Assembly: GCA_901472455.1 (NCBI GenBank) | Contig: LR590464.1 | Coordinates: 868,001 to 932,000, forward strand | Source of the DNA: Leclercia adecarboxylata | GTDB taxonomy: Bacteria > Pseudomonadota > Gammaproteobacteria > Enterobacterales > Enterobacteriaceae | Length of the DNA stretch: 64,000 nucleotides | Reading direction: 5' to 3' | In this document: piece by piece, positions 47,994 through 57,764 of the stretch | Numbering within the stretch: position 1 is the stretch's first letter | How the letters are laid out: each line of letters opens with the position of its first letter | The notes under the pieces: model-generated | The model's database searches: none | The model's input: the letters and a program-made list of their open reading frames with translations, nothing else | Told to the model about the DNA's origin: nothing | Translations under genes and position numbers: made by a program

Positions 47994-50760
47994 ATGCGTA
48001 ATATCGATATGATCCGCCAGGTGTCTGATGCCGCTGCCGGTCGCTGGCCTGACGTGCTTTCACTGATGGGGATCGAGGTTCCTGCCTCACCCCGCGCACA
48101 GGTAGCCTGCCCGGCATGTGGTGGCAAAGACCGCTTTCGCTTCGATGATGACGGGCGCGGAGCGCACTTCTGTAACGCCTGTGGGGCCGGTGACGGACTG
48201 GAGCTGGTGAAGAAGGTGAACAACTGCGACGCCACCCGGGCCGCGCAGCTGGTGGCAGATGTGCTCGGGATGGATGTACACACCCTGCACACCACAGCCA
48301 GCAATGGAAACGCCCTTCGACAGCAGGAGCAGGGAGAGCGCCGGGCAGCGCTGGCGCAGCAGCAGGCCGAAGACAGGGCGGCGCGCGCTATCCGCTTCAC
48401 TGCGAGGCTTACGGCGCTGGCGGCGCAGGCACAGCCGGGTGAACCGGCGTATCTGGCGGGCAAGGGGCTGCCGGGCTTTACGTTTCCTGTTCTGCCTGAT
48501 GGGGCGCTGCTGCTGGTGCTGGTGAATGAGGCCGGCGACAAGGTGGCCGCGCAGACCATAACGGCAGATGGTGAAAAACGACTACTTACCGGTTCGGCGA
48601 AAAAGGGGGCATATCACGTTATTAACCTCACGTATTCGCCGCAGGCGGTGAGGCAGGAAGTGATTATCGGCGAAGGGCTGGCAACTGTCCTGTCCGTTCA
48701 CCTGATGCGCCCTGATGCGCTGGCGGTAGTCGCCATTGATGCCGGGAATCTGTTGCCCGTAGCGCAGGTGATGCGCCGGAAGTATCCGCAGGCGCAGATC
48801 GTTATTGCTGCCGACAACGACCATCCTGCCTCCGAAACCGGAGCCACCAATATCGGCAGGGAGTCCGCAGAGAAAGCCGCCATTGCCGTTAATGGCAGCG
48901 TGGCGCTGCCGCCTGGCGACCACAAAGCCGACTGGAACGACTACCACCAGCAGCACGGTCTGGATAACGCCATCGCCGCTTTTAACGATTCGTTGTACCT
49001 GCCGCAAGGAGAAGAAGTGACTGCGCCAGCAGAAGTAATCGAGATCGGCTCTCAGGCCAGCCAGAAACGTAACGCACAGAAGCCCTATGTAGACAGCCGT
49101 CGTAATGGCCTTTACTGGGTTGAACCTAAAGAAAAGAGCGGGGAGATCACCGAAGTAGAGAGCCTGCTCTGTTCTGCGCTGGAAGTGGTTGGTGTGGGCA
49201 TTGATGACAACAGAACGCGCTACCTGGTTCTGCGCTGGCGGGCCCTGGGCGCGAAGGAAGAAACGACACAGGCGATCCCCCTGGCAGATATTGGTGAAAG
49301 GGAAGGGTGGCGCACCCTCAAGGGGGGCGGTCTGTACGTCACCACCAAAAGCGGCCTGCGCGCGACGCTGGCTGACTGGCTACAGAGCCAGGCGCACAAG
49401 GGTGAGGTATGGCGCATCGCCCAGGCTACTGGCTGGCAGTGCGGCGCATACCTGATGCCTGACGGTGACATTATCGGCACCCCTCAGATCCCGGTGCTGT
49501 TTAATGGCCGCAGCTCCGCCGCATCAGGTTACACCACCAGCGGTACGGCTGAGAGCTGGCGTGACAGCGTGGCGCACCTTGCAGACGGCAACTACTCCAT
49601 GATGACTGGCGTTGCGGCGGCGCTGGCGGCCCCGCTGATTGGCCTCGCCGGAGCTGACGGGTTCGGGATCCATTTCTACGAGCAGTCGAGCGCCGGAAAA
49701 ACCACTACAGCAAACGTGGCGGCCAGCATGTACGGCAATCCTGATGTGCTGCGCCTGACGTGGTACGGCACTGCGCTGGGGCTGGCTAACGAAGCGGCCG
49801 CACACAATGACGCGCTCATGCCTCTGGGATGAAATCGGCCAGGGCGCGGATCCGGTGGAGGTCTATAAATCGGCTTATGCGCTGTTCAACGGCACCGGGA
49901 AACTGCAGGGAGCCAAAGAGGGTGGCAACCGAGAGCTTAAACGCTGGCGTACTGTTGCCATCAGCACCGGAGAGGTGGATCTGGAGACTTTCATTGCCGG
50001 TGCCGGGCGTAAGGCAAAGGCCGGGCAACTGGTGCGCCTGCTCAATATTCCGCTGAGTAAGGCTGTTCGCTTCCACGGACACGAAAGCGGTAAGCACCAT
50101 GCTGATGCGCTGAAAGATGCGTATCAGAGCCACCATGGCGCTGCTGGCCGCGCATGGGTTCAGTGGCTGGCTGATCATCAGCAGGAGGCTGTTAACGCTG
50201 TGCGTGAGGCGGAGGCCCGCTGGCGCGGGATTATTCCGGCTGACTACGGCGAGCAGGTTCATCGCGTGGGGGGCGCGTTTCGCCATTCTGGAGGCGGCGC
50301 TAATGGCGGGGCGGGTGATCACCGGGTGGGATGAGCAGACCTGCCGTGATGCGATTCAGTACAGCTTTAATTCCTGGATCCGGGAATTCGGTACCGGGAA
50401 TAAAGAGCATCAGCAAATCATCGAGCAGACCGAAGCATTCCTCAATGCTCACGGGCTTAGCCGGTTCGCACCATTCCCGTATGACCCGGGAAGCCTGCCC
50501 ATTGCCAACCTGGCAGGTACCGCCAGAAAGGCGGGCATGACGCTGACCCGGTGGTGTTCTACACCTTCCCGGCCGCTTTTGAGAAAGAGATCGCTCAGGG
50601 GTTCAACGCGAAGATGTTTGCTGAGGTGCTGAAAAACGCCGGGATGCTGACCCCGCCAAATACAGGCCGAGGGTATCAGCGCAAGTCACCGCGCATTGAT
50701 GGGCGGCAAATCAATGTTTACGTGATCCAGTATCAGCCGGAGGGGAGCCAGCCAGAGTAA
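47994..50760 (+). CDS. P4-alpha-like primase/helicase (three frameshifts)
   Basis: A replication protein of about 920 residues. It has an N-terminal zinc ribbon (CPACGGKDRFRFDDDG ... CNACGAGDG, residues 38-66), a Toprim-type primase region (VIIGEGLATVLS, IAADNDHP) and a DUF927 helicase with Walker A (EQSSAGKTTTAN) and Walker B (LWDEIGQGADP). A C-terminal domain (AGRVITGWDEQTCRDAIQYSFNSWIREFG to INVYVIQYQPEG) may bind the origin. The frame slips near 49823, 50275 and 50530, all in short G/C runs. Iterons begin 30 bases after its stop, consistent with a P4-type origin. Confidence 0.9.
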
Positions 50761-50789
50761 GTAACTCTCTCATGTGCGTAGTTTTAGTG

Positions 50790-50899
50790 TTGGTTCAGTT
50801 GGTTCAGTTGGTTCAGCGTTTTTATGTGTCTGTTATTTAAGGAATCATGCTCAAAAATTGAACCAACACTGAACCAACAAATGCCCTTTTTGAACCAAC
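50790..50899. repeat. Iteron array 1 (candidate ori)
   Basis: Three tandem copies of TTGGTTCAG start at 50790, 50799 and 50808. After a 42-base AT-rich gap, three inverted copies TGAACCAAC start at 50859, 50870 and 50891. The array lies between the primase/helicase and ssb genes. The same layout in mirror image is at 59194-59314. Confidence 0.9.
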
Positions 50900-50939
50900 A
50901 CAAACCCCGGATTTCAGCATCACAGACAGGTAAAAGACG

Positions 50940-51389
50940 ATGACAGCACAAATTTCAGCATACGGTCGGCTGGTGGCGGATGTGCAGAGCCGCACGACCA
51001 GCAACGATAAACCGATGGCATTTACCCGCATGGCGGTGACGCTGCCATGCCAGAAAGCAGAGAACGGAGAGGCCACCTTCTGGCTGGCGATTACTGCGTT
51101 CGGCAGACAGGCCGAGGCGCTGGCGAAGCATCAGAAGGGCGACATGGTCAGCGTGGCGGGCAATATGCAGGTGAACCAGTGGACAGGTAACGACGGTGGC
51201 ACACAGACCGGGTATCAGGTGATCGCCGACAGCGTGATCAGCGCCAGAACGGCGCGCCCGGGCGGGAAGAAAGGCCAGCAGGGGCAGGCAACCGACGCGC
51301 TACGCCGTTCGCAGGAGCAGCGTCCACCAGTGCAGGGATACGAAGATTACGACCAGACCCCGCCTTATGACGACCTCCCGCCTTTCTGA
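50940..51389 (+). CDS. ssb: Single-stranded DNA-binding protein
   Basis: A 149-residue SSB with an OB fold (MTAQISAYGRLVADVQSRTT ... FWLAITAFGRQAEALAKHQKGDMVSVAGNMQVNQWTG) and an acidic tail ending YDDLPPF, like the protein-interaction tip of bacterial SSB. It follows iteron array 1 and probably supports element replication. Confidence 0.9.
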   Translation: MTAQISAYGRLVADVQSRTTSNDKPMAFTRMAVTLPCQKAENGEATFWLAITAFGRQAEALAKHQKGDMVSVAGNMQVNQWTGNDGGTQTGYQVIADSVISARTARPGGKKGQQGQATDALRRSQEQRPPVQGYEDYDQTPPYDDLPPF

Positions 51390-51400
51390 GGATGCAGAAA

Positions 51401-51877
51401 ATGACAGAACATAAACGGCCCGTATTAAGCCTGAAGCGCGCTACAACAGGCGCAGCGGCAAAACCATCCGACAGCACGACAACAGCAGAGAAAACGGCTC
51501 ACGCAGGCTCTGGCGCAACCACAAGCACAAAGAGCAGTCGGCACAACCGCAAAAAGCTTGAGCTGCTGATCACTCACTGGCCTGCAGCTTTTAACCTGGA
51601 CGCACCGCGCCCGCTGGCAATTGGCACTGCCGAACTGATAGCTGCCGATATGTGCGCCCGGGGCATTACCGGGGCGGGCAAGATCCGGGCCGCCGTTACG
51701 ATGTACACCCGGCGCGCATCCTATCTGAAAGCGCTGATCGCTGGCGGGTCGCGTTATAACCTCGCCGGGCAACCGGAAGGAGAGGTGACGCCGGAGCAGC
51801 AGCATATGGCGAGAGAAAACCTCTCTGCCATGAACGGTAAGATCACGGTAAGGGGTGACCATGCGCCTGACGCCTGA
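51401..51877 (+). CDS. ProQ/FinO-domain RNA-binding protein
   Basis: A protein of about 158 residues with a low-complexity basic N-terminus (rich in T, K, S) and a ProQ/FinO-like domain (HWPAAFNLDAPRPLAIGTAELIAADMC ... YTRRASYLKALIAGGSRYNLAGQPEGEVTPEQQHMA). FinO-family proteins bind RNA hairpins and stabilise antisense RNA. I use ATG 51401 with GAGG nine bases upstream; ATG 51392 is directly adjacent to that site. Its end overlaps the next gene. Confidence 0.85.
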   Translation: MTEHKRPVLSLKRATTGAAAKPSDSTTTAEKTAHAGSGATTSTKSSRHNRKKLELLITHWPAAFNLDAPRPLAIGTAELIAADMCARGITGAGKIRAAVTMYTRRASYLKALIAGGSRYNLAGQPEGEVTPEQQHMARENLSAMNGKITVRGDHAPDA

Positions 51878-52850
51878 ACAAAAAGCGGAGATCATCCGCC
51901 TCAAACGCCGCGGCCTGGGATATGGACGCATTTCCGGTGAACTGGGAATCAAAACCACTACGGTGCGCGCCGTCTGTAAGCGTAGCGGCCTCTTTGATGA
52001 TAACCCGGCCCACGCAGCGCTGTTCACTATCCCGCAGCCGCAGTACAGCACTGAACTGGCGACGGTGAAACCGCTGCCGCCGCAGGAAGTGGTGACCGGG
52101 CATAAGCAAACCGACGCTTATCTCTGGGTACTGGAGGTGATCAAACTGAACGAACCGGCGCATCTGGCCGCCGCCGAGGAAGCCCTGCAGAAGCTGACCA
52201 TCAAACCGAAAGACGCAGAGAAGCGCTACCGCGACTGGATGATGATGAACGGGGCCAATGTACTGAGCATGGCGTTCGGCACGATGTTTATGAGCGACCC
52301 TCAGCATTTCATCCGCTGCGCAAAAGCGGATATCGCCAGCGCCAGCCAGGTGAGGGCGCATTATGGCAGCTATGACGCCGCGATGGAGCCGGTGAACGCC
52401 GAGCTTCTGATTGACCAGTCGGCGCTGCTGGTGGGGGATGACTTCGGCATGACGGAAGAGGAGGCATCCAGCGGCTCTATATCTGGCGCGGATCGTTACT
52501 TTGAAGTCGAAGATGCCCGTAGGGCAGCGCATGACGGCTTTTGCGACGTTCTGCCCGATCCGCACACACTCTCTGACGTGGTGCGCGAGTTCGAATACTG
52601 GAACTGGCTGTATCACATGCGCCACACGGCGAGTAAGGAGTTAGGATGGGAGTATGGGGCGGAGCACAGGCAGGAAGTATACGACCGGGAGGACTGGCTT
52701 GATGGCAAGCTGGTAACCCTGCGCCCACGCCACCAGCGCGAAGCGGTGGACGTGCTGAAATGGCTGCTACAGAGCGAGCGGCATGAGGGCAGGGATGAGA
52801 TGGACACTATTCTGCTTAACCTGGTGGGAGGCGATACAGACCATGACTGA
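51861..52850 (+). CDS. Hypothetical protein with N-terminal helix-turn-helix
   Basis: A protein of about 329 residues. The N-terminus LTPEQKAEIIRLKRRGLGYGRISGELGIKTTTVRAVCKR is a resolvase-type helix-turn-helix. The remaining 280 residues are acidic and unrecognised (for example WMMMNGANVLSMAFGTMFMSDPQHF). ATG 51861 is used (51855 is also possible); it overlaps the previous gene by 17 bases. A regulatory role is plausible but unproven. Confidence 0.75.
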   Translation: MRLTPEQKAEIIRLKRRGLGYGRISGELGIKTTTVRAVCKRSGLFDDNPAHAALFTIPQPQYSTELATVKPLPPQEVVTGHKQTDAYLWVLEVIKLNEPAHLAAAEEALQKLTIKPKDAEKRYRDWMMMNGANVLSMAFGTMFMSDPQHFIRCAKADIASASQVRAHYGSYDAAMEPVNAELLIDQSALLVGDDFGMTEEEASSGSISGADRYFEVEDARRAAHDGFCDVLPDPHTLSDVVREFEYWNWLYHMRHTASKELGWEYGAEHRQEVYDREDWLDGKLVTLRPRHQREAVDVLKWLLQSERHEGRDEMDTILLNLVGGDTDHD

Positions 52851-53145
52851 AGTTCAACGGGTGAGGGATGTGCTGGCGGAAGAACTGGAGGGTAAAGGCC
52901 TGTACCGCAGGGCGGCTTCCCGCTGGCTGGTCGTACTGGAGCAGTGCGCTGACGAGAAAGACCGGGAGTGGGTGGCCCTGCGCCGGGGGCGTTGTATCGA
53001 CAGTGCCAGGCTGCCTCCTGCACGCGCCGAAGACTTCGGGGATGTACGCCGGGCGGCTGGTGCCACACACACCAGAATGGGGCTGGCGCAACTCAACGGA
53101 AGCGCGTTCCGGTTAAAGGGTAAGCGCGGAGACCAGCCGACATAA
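52843..53145 (+). CDS. PerC family regulator
   Basis: A 100-residue protein with a PerC-type core, VRDVLAEELEGKGLYRRAASRWLVVLEQCADEKDREWVALRRGRCI. PerC-like proteins are transcriptional activators common in enterobacterial phages and islands. The ATG overlaps the previous stop by eight bases. The C-terminus is basic and looks unstructured. Confidence 0.82.
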   Translation: MTEVQRVRDVLAEELEGKGLYRRAASRWLVVLEQCADEKDREWVALRRGRCIDSARLPPARAEDFGDVRRAAGATHTRMGLAQLNGSAFRLKGKRGDQPT

Positions 53146-53256
53146 TGGCTGGTTCAACGAGAAAAGATAACGTAATGTACACGGTATGCACTAACGCAAT
53201 TATTAAAATTTTTGTTGGTGATAGGATTCGTGGCTTATTTCTCATTGGAGTGAAAA

Positions 53257-53583
53257 ATGTCTGGATGGCATATTATTATTTTGGTGTTTGGCCTTGTGAT
53301 CTATCTCCTGCCTGGAGTGATTGCCAGCTCAAGGATGCATAAAAACTCAACGGCCATATGGGTACTTAATATCGTACTTGGTTGGAGTTTTCTGGGGTGG
53401 GTTGCTGCGCTTGTTTGGGCTTTCACAAATCCAGGCGGTAACCAGGCAACAACCATGGATACTAAAGGGATCGAAACAGGCCACTCATTGAGCACTGATT
53501 TAAAAAAATGCCCCTACTGCGCAGAAGACATCAAAAAAGAGGCTATTTTGTGCCGGTACTGTGGCAAAGACATTCCCGCCTGA
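53257..53583 (+). CDS. Superinfection immunity-like membrane protein with zinc ribbon
   Basis: A 108-residue protein with two membrane segments ([19 protein letters not shown] and [24 protein letters not shown]), the pattern of T4 Imm-like superinfection immunity proteins, followed by a zinc ribbon [22 protein letters not shown]. Imm-type proteins hinder DNA entry of competing phages at the inner membrane. It has its own upstream gap (53146-53256, AT-rich) and a terminator, so it is probably expressed independently, perhaps in the integrated state. Its GC content is lower than its neighbours. Confidence 0.8.
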   Translation: MSGWHIIILVFGLVIYLLPGVIASSRMHKNSTAIWVLNIVLGWSFLGWVAALVWAFTNPGGNQATTMDTKGIETGHSLSTDLKKCPYCAEDIKKEAILCRYCGKDIPA

Positions 53584-53601
53584 TAAGTATCCTCGTCAAC
53601 G

Positions 53602-53624
53602 ACCCCGCATTGCGGGGTTTTTTT
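53602..53624 (+). terminator. Terminator after the immunity-like gene
   Basis: The stem ACCCCGCA / TGCGGGGT is followed by seven T. Confidence 0.9.
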
Positions 53625-53714
53625 ACACCCATTCGTTTCATTTTCTGCAATAGTTGCCATTTATGTTGCGTAAATTACAATAAAGATGACTGTATAAACA
53701 TCAGGGGTAACGCA

Positions 53715-53886
53715 ATGAGCAGAGAACAGATGACCGTGGCCTTAGACCGGCAGCAAATGCAGGCGATTCGTGAGATGCAGGAGCAGCAACGTAAGAGCTC
53801 TCCAGTCGGATTGGCCCAACCATTAACGCCATTGCCCGCGCGCTGGTCGCCAAAGGGCTTGAGTCTGTTAAGCGGGGTGAGTGATG
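53715..53886 (+). CDS. Small hypothetical protein (one frameshift)
   Basis: A protein of about 56 residues starting MSREQMTVALDRQQMQAIREMQEQQRK. After an indel near 53805 it continues PTINAIARALVAKGLESVKRGE and stops at TGA overlapping the next ATG. It looks like a ribbon-helix-helix-type or small regulatory protein, but this is inference. Confidence 0.6.
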
Positions 53887-54219
53887 GAGCAACTTCAAAG
53901 ACTGGCTGATGTGATCGCCGAAACGTATGTACGTGACCTGATTAGAGCTACGGGCAGCAATGAATTAACTGTTGATGGGTTTACGGGGAATATTGAGGTG
54001 GGGCTTCTGTCTGCGGGCCTGTATGGCAATGCGCTTCTCTCCTCGCAGAAAGAAACCGGTCGCACCGATGAGAAGAAAGCCTACTGGCTGCTGGCCGACT
54101 TAATCTCCCTCAATGGTCCTGAGTATCAACTTACGGAACATGGCACCAGCGCAATAAATAAAATGACGGAAATCTCCCTGCGTAAACAGATTGCCGCAAA
54201 AAATAAAACCATACACTGA
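53884..54219 (+). CDS. Hypothetical protein upstream of tape measure
   Basis: A 111-residue protein (MEQLQRLADVIAETYVRDLIRATGSNELT) with no recognised motif, containing GFTGNIEVGLLSAGLYGNALLSSQKETGRTDEKKAYWLLADLI. It is coupled to the previous small gene and lies 7 bases before the tape measure gene. In tailed phages this position often holds a tape measure chaperone, but similarity is not evident. Confidence 0.72.
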   Translation: MEQLQRLADVIAETYVRDLIRATGSNELTVDGFTGNIEVGLLSAGLYGNALLSSQKETGRTDEKKAYWLLADLISLNGPEYQLTEHGTSAINKMTEISLRKQIAAKNKTIH

Positions 54220-54226
54220 GGTGGCT

Positions 54227-56905
54227 ATGAACGATAAGGTTGGCAGTTACTATGTCGATATTGATGCTGATGTGAGAAAGCTCCTGTCAGGAGCGCACGA
54301 AGCGGATGAGGCCTTAAAGATAATTGAAAACTCCGTTAAAAAAACGGAGAAGTCGGCGAATAAATTAGACAGTAGCCTGAATCAATTGGGAGGCGGTTTT
54401 TCGCGCCTCGCCGTAGCCGTTAAAGGATACATCTCTATCCAGGCGCTGATGAAGCTCCAGCAGGTATCCGAAGAGTTTACGTTACTCCAGGCCCGGGTCA
54501 CGCGCCTGTCATCCAGCGCTGAGGTAGGGGCCAAAAGTTTCCAGCAACTGGTGAATATAGCCTCCGTTTCCGGTGCCAGCCTCGGCGATACAGTGAACCT
54601 CTGGCAGCAACTCACCGCAACGCTGAAAACCGTGGGCGCTACCAACAGCGACGTTAACCGGCTCGTTCTGACCCTGCAGAAGATTGGCACGATTGGCGGC
54701 TCATCCAGCCAGGAAATGGCTAACGCCCTCCGACAGTTTATGCAGTCCGTTGCTGCCGGAAGAATTCAGGCGGAAGAATTCAACTCGGTACTGGAACAAA
54801 TGCCCGAGCTGGCACGCCAGATTGCTGCTGGTATGGGTGTCCCTTACGACCAACTGCGGCAGCTGATGCTGGCTGGCAAACTGGACATTGGCGAAGTTCT
54901 GGCGGCAATTGAGAAGCAGTCTGGTGAGGTTAACCAGCAGTTTGAAACGATGCCCAGGACCGTAACTCAGGCAACCAATGCCCTGATAACTCAGTTTGGG
55001 GTGGCGATATCGAAAATTGACAATGCCATTGGTGCGTCGCGCTATCTGGCGAAACTTCTGGATCAGACAGCACTGTCAATATCGCTGACAAATGGAAATG
55101 TAGACGCCATTACTTCAATAGATGACCAGCTGGATTCGCTTAATAAAAAATTAGCAGTGGCTGAGGCGCGCTATAACACCTTATCCAAGGCTTCCATTTA
55201 TACCGATGGAGGCACAAAGGCAGAGGTTGACAGCCTCAAGGAGCAGATCGCGGCTCTTGAGCGGACGAAGGTGCTTTATAACGATATTGGGCGCGCCTCC
55301 TCTGGCCCAACGAATGGCTCCAAGCCCGCCTACATTACCAACCTCGAGAAGAAAACTGCCGAGAACAACGCTAATGCGATTATCCAATCCGGGCAAACAC
55401 TCGTCGATAAGCTCACAAAGCAACGCGAAAAACTGAGTCAGTACAAAGCCCAGGGCCTGCTGGATGATAAAAAGTATGCAGACGCAACTGCGGTACTGGA
55501 TAAGCAGATCGCCGAAGCCCGCCAAAAGCAGGATAAAGCGCCTAAAAACGCCTTTGCCCGCGGTGATGAAAGTATCAGCTCACTGCAAAGGCAGATTGAA
55601 GTCCTGACAATGCGGTATGACGACAATACGCGTGAGGCTGCGCAATACAATGCGGTGGCCGCACTGGGTACGAAAGCTACCGATGCGCAAAAGGCGAAGG
55701 TCAGCGAGCTGGCCGGCACGCTCTTCGATGCCCAGCAGCGCCAGAAAGACCTGAACGACGCGATCAGCAATGACCCGGTACGGAAGGAAAACAAATCCTA
55801 TACGGACGCCAGAGAGCAGCTCAAGCGCCAGCTGGATGGTCAGATGATTGACCAGAAAACTCACGATCAACAGTCTGAGCAACTGGCGCAGCAGCACCAG
55901 ATTAACCTGGCAAAAATCCGCGCCCAGCAGGTGGTGTCTCCACAACAGGCGGCTAAAGGGGAGATCGATCCCGTCCAACAGCTGGCAAACCAGCACGCTC
56001 AGGAACTCGCGTTAATCCAGCAGTTTGAAACCCAAAAGGGACAGATAACCCAGCGCGGACTTGAGCTGGCGAACGCCGCAAATACCCAGTACGAGCAGCA
56101 GCGCATTGCCGCGCAGTGGGAAATTTTCCGCAACCAGACCATGGCTAACGAGTTGCTGGCCGTGTCCCTTGAGTCAATGCAAAGCGGCGCAGCAAATGCG
56201 CTCACTGGCCTGCTGAATGGCACACAGAGCGTTTCCGAGGCGTTCGCCAACCTCGGCACATCGGTAATCAACGGTGTCGTCAGCAGCCTTGTGCAGATGG
56301 GTACGCAGTGGGTTATGTCGGCAATGATGGGGCAGGCGGCGCAGACCGGCGCAATAGCGGCGAACCAGGCGGCGGCTACGGCTGCTCTGGCGGCATCAAC
56401 GCTGGCGGGCACAGCGGCGGCTACAACGCTTCTCTCTGCGTGGTCACCAGCAGCGATGGCGGCAAGCATCGCAACATCTGGTGGTGCGGCAACGGCTGGG
56501 ATGGCTGGATATACCACGGCAATGGCAGGAACGAAGATAATGGCCGTTGCCGGTGCCCGCGAACACGGCGGCCCTGTTAACGCAAACTCCATGTACCGCG
56601 TGGGCGAAGGTGGCAAGCCTGAAATTTTCAAAGCCAGCAATGGCAGCCAGTACATGATCCCCGGCGATAACGGTCGTGTCATCAGTAACCGCGATATTGG
56701 CGGTGGCGGTGGCGGGTTTAATTACAGCCCAGTCATTCAGGTAAACGGAGATCCAACTGAGCAGACGCTTGCTATGCTTGAGGCCGCAGTTAAGCGCGGT
56801 GCGCAGCAGGGCTATGCCATGGCCGTCAGCGACATCGCCAGCGGCAAAGGCAAGCTCTCCAACGCGCTGACCAACGGCTTCAACACAAGCCGGCGGCTGA
56901 CGTAA
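54227..56905 (+). CDS. Phage tail tape measure protein
   Basis: An 892-residue protein with the tape measure N-terminal domain (SFQQLVNIASVSGASLGDTVNLWQQLTATLKTVGA ... LEQMPELARQIAAGMGVPYDQLRQLMLAGKL), a long helical, coiled-coil-like middle (KQREKLSQYKAQGLLDDKKYADATAVLDKQ), a hydrophobic Ala/Gly-rich zone near 660-790 and a typical end (EHGGPVNANSMYRVGEGGKPEIFKASNGSQYMIPGDNGRVISNRD). Tape measure proteins set tail length in long-tailed phages. ATG 54227 follows GAGGTGG. It is intact, and no other tail structural gene is visible around it apart from the gp10-like gene. Confidence 0.9.
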   Translation: MNDKVGSYYVDIDADVRKLLSGAHEADEALKIIENSVKKTEKSANKLDSSLNQLGGGFSRLAVAVKGYISIQALMKLQQVSEEFTLLQARVTRLSSSAEVGAKSFQQLVNIASVSGASLGDTVNLWQQLTATLKTVGATNSDVNRLVLTLQKIGTIGGSSSQEMANALRQFMQSVAAGRIQAEEFNSVLEQMPELARQIAAGMGVPYDQLRQLMLAGKLDIGEVLAAIEKQSGEVNQQFETMPRTVTQATNALITQFGVAISKIDNAIGASRYLAKLLDQTALSISLTNGNVDAITSIDDQLDSLNKKLAVAEARYNTLSKASIYTDGGTKAEVDSLKEQIAALERTKVLYNDIGRASSGPTNGSKPAYITNLEKKTAENNANAIIQSGQTLVDKLTKQREKLSQYKAQGLLDDKKYADATAVLDKQIAEARQKQDKAPKNAFARGDESISSLQRQIEVLTMRYDDNTREAAQYNAVAALGTKATDAQKAKVSELAGTLFDAQQRQKDLNDAISNDPVRKENKSYTDAREQLKRQLDGQMIDQKTHDQQSEQLAQQHQINLAKIRAQQVVSPQQAAKGEIDPVQQLANQHAQELALIQQFETQKGQITQRGLELANAANTQYEQQRIAAQWEIFRNQTMANELLAVSLESMQSGAANALTGLLNGTQSVSEAFANLGTSVINGVVSSLVQMGTQWVMSAMMGQAAQTGAIAANQAAATAALAASTLAGTAAATTLLSAWSPAAMAASIATSGGAATAGMAGYTTAMAGTKIMAVAGAREHGGPVNANSMYRVGEGGKPEIFKASNGSQYMIPGDNGRVISNRDIGGGGGGFNYSPVIQVNGDPTEQTLAMLEAAVKRGAQQGYAMAVSDIASGKGKLSNALTNGFNTSRRLT

Positions 56906-56989
56906 TCAGATTTTCGCCATTAGCTGGTGGTCAAGCCACCAGCCTACCCCATGAGAGGGTGACAAAAGTTGACATCGAGAGGCGCTTTA

Positions 56990-57279
56990 ATGACTGACGA
57001 TGAGAAGCGGAAGCTATACCGGGCGTGGGCTGAAGATTTAGATGGGCTGATACCGTTCCGGATGCCTGCCGGGATCTGACGTGCGGCGCGATAACCAGAA
57101 AAGGCACCCCCTGCAAAATGACAGCGCTTTACTCCTCTGGGCGCTGCAAATTACACGGCGGTAAGAGCACCGGCGCAAAGACGCCAGAAGGAAAGTCGAG
57201 GCAGTTAGAGGGATTCCGCCGCTGGCTGGCTGAGAAGCGCATAGCGGGCGCTGGTGCGCAGGATGAAGGTACGCAGTGA
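56990..57279 (+). CDS. HGGxSTG-domain phage protein (one frameshift)
   Basis: A protein of about 96 residues: MTDDEKRKLYRAWAEDLDGLIPFR, an indel near 57059 (one G missing), then CGAITRKGTPCKM ... GRCKLHGGKSTGAKTPEGKSR. The HGGxSTG signature with two conserved Cys-containing stretches suggests a small metal-binding protein found in many phages, of unknown role. It ends at the GGTACGCA repeat array. A 14-base leader motif upstream recurs in this region. Confidence 0.82.
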
Positions 57280-57317
57280 GGTACGCAGCGAAACCGCGCA
57301 CTTTTTAAGTGCGTACC
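57252..57317. repeat. GGTACGCA repeat array
   Basis: GGTGCGCA (57252), GGTACGCA (57268) and GGTACGCA (57280) in one orientation, then the inverted TGCGTACC at 57310. A hairpin CGCACTT / AAGTGCG with a 3-base loop is at about 57297-57313. The array lies between the HGGxSTG and gp10-like genes. Confidence 0.75.
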
Positions 57318-57338
57318 CGACAATATGAGAGGTTAGCA

Positions 57339-57710
57339 ATGGGCATCAAAGCCAGGGGTATGAATAAGGTCAGGCGCAACATCCACCAGATGATAAACGA
57401 TGTGGCCGGGCGGCGGGCTGTTCGTGCCATTCAATCGGCATTACATGAAGTTTCGATAGTCGCAGCTCTCTATACTCCGATCGACACCAGCACACTGATA
57501 AATTCCCAGTATCGCGAAGTCGTAGCCAGCGGCAGCCGCATCACCGGCAGAATCGGCTATTCAGCCAACTACGCTATTTACGTCCAGGATCCGAATATCC
57601 CGCAGACGTTCAGACGCTCCACTGCAAAGAAAGAGTTTCTGCAGAAAGGTATCGAGGATGCGAAGCCGCAGATGATGGACGCGATTGCGCGCGAACTGTC
57701 GAGGCGGTGA
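57339..57710 (+). CDS. HK97 gp10-like phage morphogenesis protein
   Basis: A 123-residue protein resembling the HK97 gp10 family of head-tail/tail-completion proteins: MGIKARGMNKVRRNIHQMINDVAG ... TGRIGYSANYAIYVQDPN ... KKEFLQKGIEDAKPQMMDAIAREL. In tailed phages this protein joins tail to head. The ATG at 57339 follows GAGAGG. It is the second likely virion gene in the element. Confidence 0.8.
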   Translation: MGIKARGMNKVRRNIHQMINDVAGRRAVRAIQSALHEVSIVAALYTPIDTSTLINSQYREVVASGSRITGRIGYSANYAIYVQDPNIPQTFRRSTAKKEFLQKGIEDAKPQMMDAIARELSRR

Positions 57711-57764
57711 TGGGTTTTTTGCGATCTGGCGATATATGGAGCGGCCGGCAAAGGGGAGATTACT

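Noticed and set aside
50790..50899. Short regular repeats as a possible CRISPR array
   Set aside because: Repeats are 9 bases, tandem or in inverted groups, with no unique spacers of uniform length and no cas genes nearby.
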